Shown piece by piece: positions 50,845 through 59,701 of a stretch of 64,000 nt of DNA. Numbering within the stretch: position 1 is the first letter of the stretch; every line of letters begins with the position of its first letter. The position numbers and the translations under genes were made by a program. This DNA is from Kineosporiaceae bacterium (lineage in GTDB: Bacteria > Actinomycetota > Actinomycetes > Actinomycetales > Kineosporiaceae): assembly GCA_016794595.1 (NCBI GenBank), contig JAEUJN010000106.1:1-64000 (forward strand), given 5' to 3'. The notes below the pieces were generated by a model. The model worked only from the letters and a program-made list of their open reading frames with translations. It was not told the DNA's origin and searched no databases.

Positions 50845-51936
50845 TCACCGACCCAGGATGTCGCCCAGGTCGTAGCGCACCGGCCGCTCCACCTGGTCAT
50901 ACGTGCACGAGCGCGGATCGCGGTCGGGCCGCCAGCGGCGGAACTGGGCGGTGTGCCGGAACCGGTCGCCCTCCATGTGCCCGAAGGCGACCTCCACCAC
51001 CAGCTCGGGCCGCACCGGCTCCCAGGACAGATCCTTGCCGGCACTCCACCGGCTGACCGCGCCGGGCAGGCGTCCCTCGGCGTGGGCCTGGGCGTCGGCC
51101 CAGTCGGCCCAGGGGTGCCCGGCCGCCCCGGCCTCGCCCAGCGCGATCCGGTAGGGCGCGAGCTCCTCGACCAGCTGCGCCCGGCGGGTCATCGGGAAGG
51201 AGGCCGAGACCCCCACGTGCTGAAGGGCTCCCGACCCGTCGTACAGGCCCAGCAGCAGCGACCCGACGATCGGGCCGCTCTTGTGCCAGCGGAACCCGGC
51301 GACCACGCAGTCCGCCGTCCGCTCGTGCTTGATCTTGAACATCACCCGCTTGTCCGGCTGGTAGCCGCCGATCAGCGGCTTGGCGATCACCCCGTCCAGC
51401 CCGGCGCCCTCGAAGGTCTCGAACCACTCCCGGGCCTGGACCAGGTCGGCCGTGGCGGGGGTGACGTGCACGCCGACGCCCTCGGCGCGGGTGGCCCCCA
51501 GGGCCTCGACCAGGACGGCGCGGCGTTCGGCGAAATCGGTGGCCATCAACGAGCGCTCACCCAGGGCCAGGATGTCGAAGGCCACGAAGGACGCGGGGAT
51601 CTGGCCCGAGAGCAGCCTCACCCGGCTGGCAGCGGGGTGCAGGCGCAACTGGAGGCTGTCGAAGTCGAGCCGGTCCCCGACCGCCACCACGATCTCCCCG
51701 TCCAGCACGCACCGCGAGGGTGTGGCCGCCTTGATCGCCTCGACCACCTCGGGGAAGTACCGGGTCAGCGGACGCTCGTTGCGCGAGCCGAGCTCCACCT
51801 CGTCGCCGTCACGGAAGATGATGCTGCGGAAGCCGTCCCACTTGGGCTCGACGTGCCCGACGTCCGGGATGTCCTTGATCGACTTGGCCAGCATCGGCGA
51901 GATGGGTGGCATCACGGGCAGGTCCATGCCGCTCAT
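50845..51936 (-). CDS. ligC: ATP-dependent DNA ligase LigC
   Basis: 363 residues. The adenylated lysine is K32 in EPKWDGFRSI (motif I); further motifs are ELGSRNERPLTRYFPE, CVLDGEIVV, SFVAFDIL, EGAGLDGVIAKPL and VMFKIKHERTADCVVAG (motif V). The OB-fold C-terminus ends RFRHTAQFRRWRPDRDPRSC, as in mycobacterial LigC (~358 residues). It seals nicks in base-excision or back-up end-joining repair. Start at ATG 51936; ATG 51939 or 51927 are close alternatives. Divergent from the Rpn-like pair, with its partner polymerase 2 kb away. Confidence 0.93.
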   Translation of the reverse strand: MSGMDLPVMPPISPMLAKSIKDIPDVGHVEPKWDGFRSIIFRDGDEVELGSRNERPLTRYFPEVVEAIKAATPSRCVLDGEIVVAVGDRLDFDSLQLRLHPAASRVRLLSGQIPASFVAFDILALGERSLMATDFAERRAVLVEALGATRAEGVGVHVTPATADLVQAREWFETFEGAGLDGVIAKPLIGGYQPDKRVMFKIKHERTADCVVAGFRWHKSGPIVGSLLLGLYDGSGALQHVGVSASFPMTRRAQLVEELAPYRIALGEAGAAGHPWADWADAQAHAEGRLPGAVSRWSAGKDLSWEPVRPELVVEVAFGHMEGDRFRHTAQFRRWRPDRDPRSCTYDQVERPVRYDLGDILGR

Positions 51937-52128
51937 CATCCCCGCTGCGAGCGCACACCCGCGCCACAGCCGGGCCCCGTCCCAGGCCACCTGTCGGTGC
52001 CTCGCGCTAGGTTCCCCTCCGTTCGACGTCCGCTGTCGCCCGACAGACGTGAGGCCGTGACGGCCACCCGGGTCCCAGCCGGCGTCCGCGTGCTGCTCCC
52101 GGTTCCGAACTCGCGACGGGAGACGCTC

Positions 52129-52962
52129 GTGATCGCTGCCCACCCACCCCTGGACGACGCCCTGCGCCAGCTCGGCGCCCCGGATCTGCTGGCACTGTGC
52201 CGGTGGCTGGGCATCCCCGCCGACCCGGGGGCGATCCGACTCGGCGAGGCGCTCCCCGCGACCACCCGGTCCACCGACCTGCTGGTGGGGTGCGGGCCGG
52301 GCCTGGTGGCCCAGCTCGAGGTCGTGCACGAGCCCAATGAGGATCTCCCCTGGCGTCTGCTGGAGTACCGCGCCCGGCTCCACCGGCGCGAGCCCGGCGT
52401 CCGGCTCAGCCAGCACGTCCTGGTGCTGGGCGGCGGTTCGGCGCCCGGCATCCTGGACGACGGTGCCGAGGTGTGGGCACGATTCCACGTCACCCACCTG
52501 CGCGAGCAGGACCCTGCCGACCTGCTGGCGGATCCGGCCCTCGCGCCCTGGGCCTGCCTGGCCCGGGTACCGGACGACGACTCGCGCCGGGAGGTGCTAC
52601 GAGAGGCACTGAAGCGGATCACCACCGTTGCACCGGACCGCATCCGCGGGTTGACCGCCCTGGCCCTCGTACTGGCGGCGGTCCACCTCGACCCGGATAC
52701 GATCGAACTCGCGCGAAGGGAGACAGCCGTGCCGATCAGCCTGGAGGGAACCGTTGGCGGGCGCATCCTGGAACGGCGGGCCATGGAGCGTGGGAGAGCC
52801 GAGGGTCAGGTCACCGCAGTGAGTCGGATCCTGATCTCACGGTTCGGCGCCGACGAACGGATCGATGCCATCGCCCGGGACGCGGTGACCCGGCATGCCG
52901 AGCGGGCCGTGGACCTGGCGCTGGCCATCACGAGCCTGGACGCCGTGGATCCGAGCGTCTGA
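52129..52962 (+). CDS. Rpn/PD-(D/E)XK-like protein, copy 1
   Basis: 277 residues from GTG 52129, with GGGAG seven bases upstream (GTG 52057 is an alternative). The central part, LLVGCGPGLVAQLEVVHEPNEDLPWRLLEYRARLHRREPG then QHVLVLGGG, has the spacing of a PD-(D/E)XK nuclease core as in Rpn/transposase_31-related proteins; the C-terminus has the MERGRAEGQ coil seen in that group. It is clearly homologous along its length to the next gene (ALCRWLGI.ADPG.IRL.EALP; PISLEGT). Function inferred only. Confidence 0.7.
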   Translation: MIAAHPPLDDALRQLGAPDLLALCRWLGIPADPGAIRLGEALPATTRSTDLLVGCGPGLVAQLEVVHEPNEDLPWRLLEYRARLHRREPGVRLSQHVLVLGGGSAPGILDDGAEVWARFHVTHLREQDPADLLADPALAPWACLARVPDDDSRREVLREALKRITTVAPDRIRGLTALALVLAAVHLDPDTIELARRETAVPISLEGTVGGRILERRAMERGRAEGQVTAVSRILISRFGADERIDAIARDAVTRHAERAVDLALAITSLDAVDPSV

Positions 52963-53092
52963 TCGTCGTACAGTCGGCCTCGCCCAGCTCCGCCGTCCTC
53001 CCGACGGCGTCGATGACCGTCATGCGTGCCGGTCGCCCGGACGAGCCCAGAGCGCTCACCGGGCAGGGGGCTACCCCGAGAGGTGTGCGAAC

Positions 53093-53998
53093 GTGGCGCA
53101 CGAGCGAAGTGATGCACCCCGCAGACGACCCGGCCCCGTCTACGACAACGCACTGCGGACCCTTGCCGGTGACGAGATCCTCGCGCTGTGCCGCTGGCTG
53201 GGAATCGAGGCCGACCCGGGCACCATCCGGCTGAGCGAGGCGCTCCCGTCGGCAACGCAGTACGCCGACCTGCTGGTGGGCGCCGGGCCGGCGCGCCTGG
53301 CACAGGTCGAGTTCGTCCGCCGCCCGTCACCCAGTCTCCCGGTCCGCATGCTCGAATACCGTGCCCGGATCATGCGGCTGGAACCGACGGCGCGGCTGCA
53401 CCAGCACGTGGTCGTCCTGGCCGGCGGCACGGTTCGTGACGAACTGTCCGACGGCGACCGGTTCTTCGCCCGATTCGAGGTCACCTACCTGCGTCGCCAG
53501 GATCCCGACGAGCTGCTGAGCCAGGTCGCCCTCGCCCCGCTGGCCAGTCTCGGGGCTGTCAAACGCTCCCGGGACAGGCCTGCGATCCTGCGCCGGGCGC
53601 TCGACGTGATTCACGCTGGGGCCGCCCCCGAACAGGCCCGACGGCTGGTCGACGTCGCCGCCGTCCTGGCTGCGATCCACCTGGACGCGGCTACCATCGA
53701 AGCAGTCGGAAGGGAGGCCGCGATGCCGATCAGTCTCGAGGGCACCGACGCCGGCCGAGTCATCGCCCAGCGAGGCCGGGCCAAGGGTCGTGACGAGGGC
53801 CGAGTCGAGGGCCGAGTCGAGGGGCGAGTCGAGGGGCGCGTCGAAGGCGAGTCGGCAGTGCTGGCTGAACTGCTCACGGCACGCTTCGGAGCCGACAGTC
53901 GCGTCCCCCACCTGGCCCACCGGCTGGCCATCGCTGGCGAGAAGTCCGCTGTCGCAGCCATCCTCGCCGCGGCGAGCCTCGACGACCTCGACACCTGA
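53093..53998 (+). CDS. Rpn/PD-(D/E)XK-like protein, copy 2
   Basis: 301 residues from GTG 53093 (AGAGG about nine bases upstream). Paralogous to the previous gene over the whole length: LALCRWLGIEADPGTIRLSEALP, LLVGAGPARLAQVEFV, RMLEYRARI, QHVVVLAGG. The C-terminal coil is expanded by an in-frame 12-nt repeat encoding (GRVE)4. Such Gly/Glu/Lys or Arg repeats are typical of Rpn and DUF4351-type proteins. It ends 2 bases before the polymerase gene. Confidence 0.7.
   Translation: MAHERSDAPRRRPGPVYDNALRTLAGDEILALCRWLGIEADPGTIRLSEALPSATQYADLLVGAGPARLAQVEFVRRPSPSLPVRMLEYRARIMRLEPTARLHQHVVVLAGGTVRDELSDGDRFFARFEVTYLRRQDPDELLSQVALAPLASLGAVKRSRDRPAILRRALDVIHAGAAPEQARRLVDVAAVLAAIHLDAATIEAVGREAAMPISLEGTDAGRVIAQRGRAKGRDEGRVEGRVEGRVEGRVEGESAVLAELLTARFGADSRVPHLAHRLAIAGEKSAVAAILAAASLDDLDT
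53798..53845. repeat. Four in-frame 12-bp repeats in Rpn-like copy 2
   Basis: Units at 53798-53809, 53810-53821, 53822-53833 and 53834-53845 are GGCCGAGTCGAG or one- to three-base variants, encoding GRVE. The first two are identical, which points to recent slippage; copy 1 has only a single equivalent. Confidence 0.85.
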
Positions 53999-54000
53999 GC

Positions 54001-55077
54001 GTGGCCTCGCCCGCCGAGGAACTGGACGTAGCCGGGGTCCCGGTGCGGCTCACCAGCCCTGACAAGATCTACTTTCCCGCCCTGGGTACGCAGGGCACCA
54101 AGCGGCACCTGGTGGAGTACTACCGCACCGTGGCGACCATGACCGGCACTCCGCTGGTCACCGCCCTGCGGAACCGGCCGACCTACCTGCAACGCTTCCC
54201 GGACGGGATCGAGGGTGAGGAGGTCTACCAGAAGCGCCTTCCCACCAAGGGGGTTCCGGGTCACATCGAGTCCTGCCGGGTGACCTTTCCGTCGGGCCGC
54301 TGGGCCGATGCGCTGAAGGTGGTCAAGCCGGCGGACGTCGTGTGGGCAGCCAACCTGGGCACCGTCACGTTCCACCCGTGGCACGCCCGGTGCGCCGATG
54401 TTGACCACCCCGACGAGCTGCGGATCGACCTCGATCCCCAGCCGGGCACCGGCTTCGGGGAGGCGCGCGCGGTGGCGCGCGACGTCGTCCGGCCATTGCT
54501 CGAGGAGTACGGGTACCGCGGCTTCCCCAAGACCAGCGGCGGGCGCGGGATCCACATCTACCTGCGGATCGAGCCGCGGTGGACGTTCGTCGAGGTGCGC
54601 CGCGCAGCCATCGCCCTGGCTCGTCAGATCGAGCGTCGGGCCGGCGGTTCGGTGACCACCGCCTGGTGGAAGGAGCAGCGCGGTGAACAGATCTTCATCG
54701 ACTACAACCAGAACGCGCGTGACCGGACCATCGCCTCGGCCTATTCCGCCCGCAGGACTCCGCGAGCCACCGTTTCGACCCCGCTGACCTGGGCCGAACT
54801 CGGCGACGCCGAGCCGGACGACCTGACCATCGCGACAGTCCCCGCCCTGCTGGCCCGACGCGGTGACCCGATGGCGGCCCTGGACGATGTCGCCCACTCC
54901 CTGGAGCCGTTGCTCGAACTGGCGGAACGTGACGATGCGGGAGGGCTCGGCGATCTGCCCTATCCGCCGAACTACCCGAAGATGCCCGGCGAGCCCAAGC
55001 GGGTGCAGCCGAGCAAGTCGCGCGCCGACACCGCCGGGATCGCGCCACCGGTCGGCCAGGGCCTGCCCGACCTCTGA
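54001..55077 (+). CDS. LigD polymerase-domain (AEP/Prim-Pol) protein, LigC-associated
   Basis: 358 residues, GTG start two bases after the previous stop. Archaeo-eukaryotic-primase features: catalytic aspartates D143 and D145 in RIDLDPQPGT, the SGGRGIHIY motif (179-187) and EQRGEQIFIDYNQNARDRT. It matches the stand-alone LigD-polymerase relatives that accompany LigC in mycobacteria (LigC-Pol/PrimPol-C type), which extend short gaps preferentially with ribonucleotides before ligation. Single-domain, with no ligase or phosphoesterase domain fused. Confidence 0.92.
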   Translation: MASPAEELDVAGVPVRLTSPDKIYFPALGTQGTKRHLVEYYRTVATMTGTPLVTALRNRPTYLQRFPDGIEGEEVYQKRLPTKGVPGHIESCRVTFPSGRWADALKVVKPADVVWAANLGTVTFHPWHARCADVDHPDELRIDLDPQPGTGFGEARAVARDVVRPLLEEYGYRGFPKTSGGRGIHIYLRIEPRWTFVEVRRAAIALARQIERRAGGSVTTAWWKEQRGEQIFIDYNQNARDRTIASAYSARRTPRATVSTPLTWAELGDAEPDDLTIATVPALLARRGDPMAALDDVAHSLEPLLELAERDDAGGLGDLPYPPNYPKMPGEPKRVQPSKSRADTAGIAPPVGQGLPDL

Positions 55078-55112
55078 CCCGCCTCCACCGCCTCCACCGC
55101 CTCCCCCAACCC

Positions 55113-55204
55113 GCTCATGCTCCCCAGCTGCGCACCAGATCGCCGATAACATCGTTATCAGGCGTCATCAGCGGAGCAGGAGCGGTCAGCCAGGGAGCAT
55201 GAGC
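55113..55204. repeat. Nested inverted-repeat structure between convergent genes
   Basis: GCTCATGCTCCC (55113-55124) and GGGAGCATGAGC (55193-55204) are a perfect 12-bp inverted pair. Between them a second stem-loop, CGCCGATAAC-ATC-GTTATC(A)GGCG (55141-55164), forms 10-bp arms with one bulged A. The stop codons of the polymerase and ABC ATPase genes flank it. It may be a bidirectional terminator or a remnant of a small element. Confidence 0.6.
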
Positions 55205-55222
55205 AGGTTTCGAGGTGGGGGG

Positions 55223-56104
55223 TCAGCCGGCGGCTTCCTCGAGGCCGGTCTTGATGGGGCCAGCGGTCTTGGCCGGCACCCGGACCGGGCCGAGGGTCTG
55301 CTCCTCGACGGGTACCTGGAGGGCTCCGGTCATGATCGCCACGACATCGGTGATGGTCACCGTCTGGGGGGTGATCACGGCACCACGCTTGCCGAGCCGC
55401 TGGACGTGGATCCGGTCGGCCACCTCGAAGACCTGCGGCATGTTGTGCGAGATCAGGATGACGGGCATTCCCTTGTCGCGCAGGTTCTTGATCAGCTGCA
55501 GCACCTGGGCCGACTCCCGGACGCCGAGCGCGGCGGTCGGCTCGTCCAGGATGATCACCTTGTGGCCGAAGGCCGCCGCCCGGGCCACCGAGACTGCCTG
55601 ACGCTGACCACCGGAGAGGGTCTCGACGGACTGCCCCATGTTCTGCAGGGTGCCGATGCCGAGGCTGCTCATCTGCTCCTTGGCCTTGCGGCGCATGCCG
55701 GAGCCGTCCAGCATCCGGAACACCGAGCCGAGCACGCCCGCCTTGCGCTCCTCGCGACCGAGGAACATGTTGGTGGCGATGTCCAGAGCCGGCGAGACCG
55801 CCAGGGTCTGGTACACGGTCTCGATGCCGGCGGCCTTGGCGTCACCCGGCCGGGTGAAGGTGACCTCCTGCCCGTCCAGCTTGACGGTGCCCCGGTCCGG
55901 GACCTCGGCACCCGACAGAGCCTTGATCATGCTGGACTTGCCGGCCCCGTTGTCCCCGATCACGGCCAGCACCTCGCCCGGGTACAGGGCGAAGTCCGCA
56001 CCGTCCAGGGCGACCACGCGCCCATAGGTCTTGACCAGGCCGATGCCCTCGAGCACCGGGGTCAGCTTGCTCAGCTCACTGGACATCTCGGTCTGGGTGC
56101 TCAT
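55223..56104 (-). CDS. Sugar ABC transporter ATP-binding protein (FrcA-like)
   Basis: 293 residues from the ATG at 56104, which overlaps the permease stop (ATGA). Only one nucleotide-binding domain is present, as in FrcA of rhizobia rather than two as in RbsA. Walker A GDNGAGKSS, signature LSGGQRQAVSVARA, Walker B VIILDEPTAALG and switch LISHNMPQVFEVADRI are complete. Third gene of a binding protein-permease-ATPase operon. Confidence 0.92.
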   Translation of the reverse strand: MSTQTEMSSELSKLTPVLEGIGLVKTYGRVVALDGADFALYPGEVLAVIGDNGAGKSSMIKALSGAEVPDRGTVKLDGQEVTFTRPGDAKAAGIETVYQTLAVSPALDIATNMFLGREERKAGVLGSVFRMLDGSGMRRKAKEQMSSLGIGTLQNMGQSVETLSGGQRQAVSVARAAAFGHKVIILDEPTAALGVRESAQVLQLIKNLRDKGMPVILISHNMPQVFEVADRIHVQRLGKRGAVITPQTVTITDVVAIMTGALQVPVEEQTLGPVRVPAKTAGPIKTGLEEAAG

Positions 56105-57144
56105 GCCCGGGCCCTCCGGATCCACTGGTCGGCGGCCACGGCGATGATGATCAGCATGCCGATGGCCAGTCGCTTGTAGGCCTGGTCGAGGCCGGCGATG
56201 CTCAGCCCGCTCTCGACCACCGAGACGATCAGGGCACCGATCAGGGTGCCGACGACGCGCCCGCGACCACCGAACAGGCTGGTCCCACCGATCACGACGG
56301 CGGTGATCGAGTCGAGGTTGGCGTCGATACCGGAGTTCGGACTGGCCGCGTTGACCCGCCCGATCAGCACCCAGGCGGCGATCGCGAAGATGAACCCGGC
56401 CACGGTGTAGACGCTGAGCAGCACCTTGTTGACCTGGATACCGGCCAGGCGCGCGGCGTCCGGGTCGTCACCGACCGCGTAGACGTGACTGCCCCAGGCG
56501 GTGTACCGCAGGACGTAGGCGAACACGGCGTACAGGCCCAGCATCACCAACACCCCGGTGGTGATGGTGAACCCGCCCAGGTCCAGGCCCTTGCCCAGCC
56601 ACTTCAGTTCGGGGGCCAGCTCACGGTTACGGACCGTGCGACCCGTCGCGTACAGCAGGGTCAGCGAGGTGAAGATGCCCAGCGTTCCCAGGGTGACGAT
56701 GAACGGCGGCAGGTTCAGCCGGGTGATCAGCAAGCCGTTGGCGAAGCCCGCGAGCCCGCCGACCACCAGGCCCAGCAGCAGCGCCAGCCCGCCGGGCAGG
56801 TTGAGATCGCTCTCCATCGCCGTCTTGGCGATCACCATCGAGGTGAAGACCATGATCGCGCCACAGGACAGGTCGATGCCGGCGGTCAGGATGATCAGGG
56901 TCTGCCCGATCGCCAGGGTGCCGATGACGGCGGTCTGCTGGGTGATGGTGCCGAAGTTGCCCAGGGTGGCGAAGTTGGGAGCCACGAAGGCGAAGATCAA
57001 CGTGGCCACCACGAGCACCGAGGCCGGGCTCAGCCACGGATAGCCGTGGAGGATCGTCTGCAGGCGTTGGAGCCCGCTCTGTCGGCCGAGGAACTCCTCG
57101 GCGGCGTCGTACCCGGCGCTGGTCGCCGTGGTCTCACTCACCAC
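56101..57144 (-). CDS. Sugar ABC transporter permease (FrcC/RbsC-like)
   Basis: 347 residues, about ten helices. AIGQTLIILTAGIDLSCGAIMVFTSMV and GTSLFGGRGRVVGTLIGALIVSVVESGL are the conserved BPD_transp_2 segments; the second includes the coupling loop for the ATPase. The C-terminus ends DQWIRRARA. Separated from the binding-protein gene upstream by 168 bases containing a hairpin. Confidence 0.92.
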   Translation of the reverse strand: MVSETTATSAGYDAAEEFLGRQSGLQRLQTILHGYPWLSPASVLVVATLIFAFVAPNFATLGNFGTITQQTAVIGTLAIGQTLIILTAGIDLSCGAIMVFTSMVIAKTAMESDLNLPGGLALLLGLVVGGLAGFANGLLITRLNLPPFIVTLGTLGIFTSLTLLYATGRTVRNRELAPELKWLGKGLDLGGFTITTGVLVMLGLYAVFAYVLRYTAWGSHVYAVGDDPDAARLAGIQVNKVLLSVYTVAGFIFAIAAWVLIGRVNAASPNSGIDANLDSITAVVIGGTSLFGGRGRVVGTLIGALIVSVVESGLSIAGLDQAYKRLAIGMLIIIAVAADQWIRRARA

Positions 57145-57218
57145 CGTGCCGCCTTTCCGAATCGGTCGTGCATGTCAGGGGTTGGTGTCGCATCGTGCCG
57201 GATCAGACCATCGTGGCG

Positions 57219-57266
57219 GACATGACAGTGGGGGCGACCACACCTGGCCGCCCCCACCCATGTCAT
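57219..57266 (-). terminator. Hairpin between binding-protein and permease genes (attenuator?)
   Basis: ATGACA-G-TGGGGGCG (from 57222) pairs with CGCCCCCA-CCC-ATGTCAT (to 57266) around a ~12-nt loop. Between the first and second genes of an importer operon such a hairpin often stabilises the binding-protein mRNA and reduces read-through. Confidence 0.5.
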
Positions 57267-57312
57267 CCCGCGATCATCGTGTCGAGATGCGGTGCCGGCT
57301 CAGCCGAGCCGA

Positions 57313-58440
57313 TCAGCCCCACGAGTTGTCGAGGCCGTACTGCACGTCCTTGCTCTCCACACCCGCAACGGGCTCCTTGGCGATTAGTGCCACGCCGGTG
57401 TTGAAGAAGTCCAGGCCCGCGGACACGGTCGGCTTGGTGCCGTTGGTCGCGTAGTCCTTGATCGCCTTGACGCCGAGCTCGGCCATCTTCAACGGGTACT
57501 GCTGCGAGGTGGCGTCGATGATGCCGTCGCCGACATCCTGGACACCGGCCTTGCCGCCGTCGACCGAGACCATGATGTAGTCCTCGGGCTTCTTGCCCTT
57601 GGCCTCCATGGCCGCTGCGGCACCGGCCGCGGTCGGCTCGTTGATCGTGTAGATCACGTTGATGTTGGGGTTCTTGGCGAGCAGCTGCTCGAGACCCTTC
57701 TGGCCGCCCTCCTCGTTGGCGCCGGTGGCCTCGTTGCCGACGATCTCGTAGTCGCCACCCTTGCCACCGGTGTACTTGCCGGTCTTGGCCTCGTCGCCGT
57801 TCTTCTTCGGGTCACCGACGGGAATCCCCATGCCCTCGAGGAAGCCCTGGTCACGGTTGTAGTCCACCGAGACGATCTTGTCGTCGAAGATGTCCAGCAG
57901 CGCGATGACCGCCTTCTGGCCGTTCAGCTTCGCGGCGGTGTACTGCCCGATCAGCTTGCCCGCCTCGCGGTTGTCGGTCGCGAAGGTGATGTCCACCGCG
58001 TCCGGCGGGTCGGTGGGGGTGTCGAGAGCGATCACGAACAGGCCGGCGTCGCGGGCCTTCTTGATCGCGTCGTTGACGCCGGTGGACATCGGCGTGATCA
58101 GGATGCCCTTCTGCTTGCTGGCGATGGCGCTCTCGATGGCCTTGATCTGGCCGTCGTCGTCACCCTCGGCCTTGCCGGAGGCAGTCGTGATGTCGACGCC
58201 GTTGGCCTCGCCGGCCTTCTTCGCGCCCTCCTGCATGGCGACGAAGAACGGGTTGGTCGAGTCCTTGGTGATCAGCGACACGGCGATCTTGTCGCCGCCG
58301 CCGGCCGCCGAACTGGCGCCGCCGGCCGCGGAGCTGGTCTCGGTGCTGGTGCTCGATCCACCGCCACACGCGGCGAGGAGCATCGCTGCGGCGAGGCCTG
58401 TTCCGACCAGCGAGAGCTGTCGAACGCTGCTGCGAGTCAT
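57313..58440 (-). CDS. Sugar ABC transporter substrate-binding lipoprotein (FrcB-like)
   Basis: 375 residues. Signal peptide with lipobox LLAAC (cysteine at about residue 25), Gly/Ser linker, then a type 1 periplasmic binding fold: IAVSLITKDSTNPFFVAMQEGAKKAGEANGVDI, the repeated (K/G)ILITPMSTGVNDAIKKARDAGLFVIALDTPTD, and TIDEPTAAG-like hinge (TINEPTAAG). Ligand is probably fructose or a related hexose by FrcB similarity. ATG 58440 with GAAGGA eight bases upstream. Divergent from lacI-type regulator. Confidence 0.92.
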   Translation of the reverse strand: MTRSSVRQLSLVGTGLAAAMLLAACGGGSSTSTETSSAAGGASSAAGGGDKIAVSLITKDSTNPFFVAMQEGAKKAGEANGVDITTASGKAEGDDDGQIKAIESAIASKQKGILITPMSTGVNDAIKKARDAGLFVIALDTPTDPPDAVDITFATDNREAGKLIGQYTAAKLNGQKAVIALLDIFDDKIVSVDYNRDQGFLEGMGIPVGDPKKNGDEAKTGKYTGGKGGDYEIVGNEATGANEEGGQKGLEQLLAKNPNINVIYTINEPTAAGAAAAMEAKGKKPEDYIMVSVDGGKAGVQDVGDGIIDATSQQYPLKMAELGVKAIKDYATNGTKPTVSAGLDFFNTGVALIAKEPVAGVESKDVQYGLDNSWG

Positions 58441-58484
58441 GTGATTCCTTCGATTCGGGTGAGCTGAGCCAGACCCGTCGAAAC

Positions 58485-58496
58485 CGTGTCGACACG
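58485..58496. promoter_or_regulatory. CGTGTCGACACG operator-like palindrome
   Basis: A perfect 12-bp palindrome with a central CG, the LacI-family style, 45 bases upstream of the sugar-binding-protein start and 91 bases before the LacI-type gene. A second dyad GACA-TCGT-TGTC lies at 58513-58524. The likely operator of the divergent LacI-type regulator. Confidence 0.6.
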
Positions 58497-58586
58497 CGGC
58501 TGTGACGTGGCTGACATCGTTGTCGGGACAGTTGTAACCTCGTCCCACCGCACCGTCAAGGACGATGGGACCGGCGGAGGGCGACC

Positions 58587-59672
58587 GTGATGACACCGTT
58601 ACCTGGCTCGGGGACAGACCCGCGGCCGGTCTCAGCCATGTCCCGGCACCGGGCGACCATGCGTGATGTCGCTGCGTTGGCCGGGGTCAGCCTCAAGACC
58701 GTCTCCCGGGTGGTCAATCGCGAGCCGGGGGTCTCGGCGACGCTGGTCCAGCGGGTGGAGGCGGCTGCCGCCGAACTCGACTTCCGGCCCAACCTGGGCG
58801 CCCGGAGCCTGCGCCGGGCCGATGGCAAGACGGCCACCATCGGGCTGGTCCTGCAGGACCTCGCCAACCCGTTCTCGGCCGCCTTGCACCGAGCGGTCGA
58901 GGACATCGCCCGTGCGCGCGGGGTGGCGGTGCTGTCCGGCAGCGTGGACGAGACTGCTGACCGCGAGCGGGAGCTGGTCACCGCCTTCTCCTCCCGCCGC
59001 GTCGACGGGCTGATCATCATGCCCACCGGGGAGGACCACGGCTACCTCATGCTCGAGCGGCGAGCCGGAGTGGCCATGGTCTTCGTCGACCGCGCGCCCG
59101 CTCGGCTGGAGGCCGATGTGGTCCTGGCGGACAACGAGCAGGGCGCCCGGGACGGCGTGGCCCACCTGATCGCGCACGGTCACCGCCGGATCGCCTTCCT
59201 GGGTGACCGCTCGTGGATCGCCACCGAGGAACAGCGCTACGAGGGCTTCCTGGCCGCCATGGCCGAGGCGGGCCTGACGGTCGAGCCAGAGCTGGTGATC
59301 AAGGATCTGGACACCATGGACGCCGCCGACGCGGCCGTCGTCCGGCTGCTGGGGCTTCCCGATCCCCCGACGGCCATCTTCGCCGCACAGAATCTGGTCA
59401 CCATCGGCGCGCTCCGCGCGCTGAGGGATGCGGGCATGCAGCACCAGGTGGCCCTGGTCGGCTTCGACGATTTCGAGCTGGCGGACCTGCTCCAGCCCGC
59501 CGTGACGGTCGTGGCCCAGGACCCACAGGAGATCGGGCACCGCACCGCCGAGCTGCTGTTCGCCCGGCTGGACGGCGACGACTCACCCTGGCGGGTCGAG
59601 GTGATCGCCACCCGGCTGATCGAGCGCGGTTCCGGCGAGCTGCCGCCCCTCAGGACCCCCCATCTCGCCTGA
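58587..59672 (+). CDS. LacI family transcriptional regulator
   Basis: 361 residues from GTG 58587, which has GGAGG seven bases upstream; ATG 58638 would give the usual short N-terminus. HTH and hinge: MRDVAALAGVSLKTVSRVVNREPGVS (about residues 25-50) with the LacI-specific VSLKTVSRV recognition helix and the hinge ARSLRR. The rest is the type 1 periplasmic-binding-like effector domain (GLVLQDLANPFSAAL, LVGFDDFELADLLQPAVTVVAQDP). It probably represses the divergent sugar importer. Confidence 0.92.
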   Translation: MMTPLPGSGTDPRPVSAMSRHRATMRDVAALAGVSLKTVSRVVNREPGVSATLVQRVEAAAAELDFRPNLGARSLRRADGKTATIGLVLQDLANPFSAALHRAVEDIARARGVAVLSGSVDETADRERELVTAFSSRRVDGLIIMPTGEDHGYLMLERRAGVAMVFVDRAPARLEADVVLADNEQGARDGVAHLIAHGHRRIAFLGDRSWIATEEQRYEGFLAAMAEAGLTVEPELVIKDLDTMDAADAAVVRLLGLPDPPTAIFAAQNLVTIGALRALRDAGMQHQVALVGFDDFELADLLQPAVTVVAQDPQEIGHRTAELLFARLDGDDSPWRVEVIATRLIERGSGELPPLRTPHLA

Positions 59673-59701
59673 TCACCGTTGCCCGGGGGTCAGCGAGACG
59701 G

